From contig JAFAAX010000195.1 of assembly GCA_023426345.1 (NCBI GenBank), positions 1 through 6,442 of the forward strand: DNA of 6,442 nucleotides. The letters are read 5' to 3'. Positions within the stretch are counted from its first letter, which is position 1, and the number at the start of each line of letters is the position of its first letter. Under the pieces are notes generated by a model that saw only the letters and a program-made list of their open reading frames with translations, was not told where the DNA came from and did no database searches. Shown here one piece after another: positions 6,376 to 6,442 of the stretch. The stretch is from Actinomycetes bacterium (GTDB taxonomy: Bacteria; Actinomycetota; Actinomycetes; Actinomycetales; Actinomycetaceae). Position numbers and translations under genes: made by a program.

Positions 6376-6381
6376 AGTCTA
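6376..6381 (-). promoter_or_regulatory. Possible -10 element for the phoH operon
   Basis: TAGACT on the minus strand fits the TANNNT pattern of actinobacterial -10 elements in an otherwise very GC-rich 88-bp gap between the upstream gene and phoH. Transcription would begin about 48 nt before the phoH ATG. No convincing -35 is seen 16 to 18 bp upstream, where the hairpin lies. Confidence 0.3.
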
Positions 6382-6388
6382 GTCGGCG

Positions 6389-6410
6389 GCGGGCCTCGGG
6401 TGTGGCCCGC
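6389..6410 (-). terminator. Hairpin at the stop codon of the upstream gene
   Basis: GCGGGCC and GGCCCGC flank an 8-nt loop, forming a perfect 7-bp stem that begins at the last base of the TAG stop. No T tract follows, as is common in GC-rich genomes. It may end or attenuate transcription from the upstream gene before phoH. Confidence 0.45.
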
Positions 6411-6442
6411 TACCAGCGGTCGACGGCGGCGCTGACGAGCAC
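6410..6442 (-). CDS. 3' end of an upstream gene, possibly rsmE (partial)
   Basis: Ten codons in frame end in a TAG at 6410-6412 and read VLVSAAVDRW. The rest lies beyond the right edge. Actinobacterial RsmE (16S rRNA m3U1498 methyltransferase) commonly ends in a short Ala-rich helix closing with RW, and rsmE commonly sits just upstream of phoH in this phylum, so RsmE is the leading guess. Ten residues cannot prove it. The stop codon abuts a strong hairpin, which supports this being a true gene end. Confidence 0.45.
   Translation of the reverse strand: MLVSAAVDRW

Noticed and set aside
5398..6435. Plus-strand open frame of 345 codons opposite phoH
   Set aside because: Antisense shadow of an intact PhoH gene; no recognisable domain.

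Overview
The window is very GC-rich (roughly 70%), and all seven recognisable genes lie on the minus strand, so transcription runs from right to left. Dense GC-ending codons, an actinobacterial-style Era with TKTD as its G4 motif, a GTG start and 4-nt gene overlaps suggest an actinobacterium. Actinomycetaceae (Actinomyces/Schaalia type) is my best guess, from overall impression rather than any search.

Right block (6442 down to 2320): a conserved housekeeping cluster for ribosome maturation and RNA quality. It starts with the last ten codons of an upstream gene (possibly rsmE), a hairpin and a candidate promoter. Four tightly coupled genes follow: phoH (PhoH-like ATPase), ybeY (zinc endoribonuclease acting on 16S rRNA), a CNNM/CorC-type membrane protein with CBS domains, and era (16S rRNA-binding GTPase). 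Each stop codon overlaps the next start codon (GTGA, ATGA, ATGA), so the four are almost certainly one translationally coupled operon. Era carries an unusual acidic N-terminal extension of about 92 residues.

Left block (2319 down to 1): an iron-siderophore uptake locus. A 176-bp gap after era holds a weak hairpin and a dyad-rich operator/promoter resembling a DtxR/IdeR iron box. It is followed by an ABC ATPase (FecE/FhuC family), a 131-bp spacer with an 18-bp perfect palindrome, and a FhuD-like lipoprotein that binds ferric siderophore. No permease is present in the window; it would have to lie beyond the left edge or elsewhere. The first 46 bases are an extreme G-rich run (three runs of 11 to 13 G), which may be a sequencing or assembly artefact or a contig end.

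No stretch longer than 300 bases lacks a gene. I see no tRNA, rRNA, CRISPR array, insertion sequence or phage feature, and no convincing new system. The points most worth checking are the operator cluster, the Era extension, the poly-G end and the palindrome between the two transport genes.
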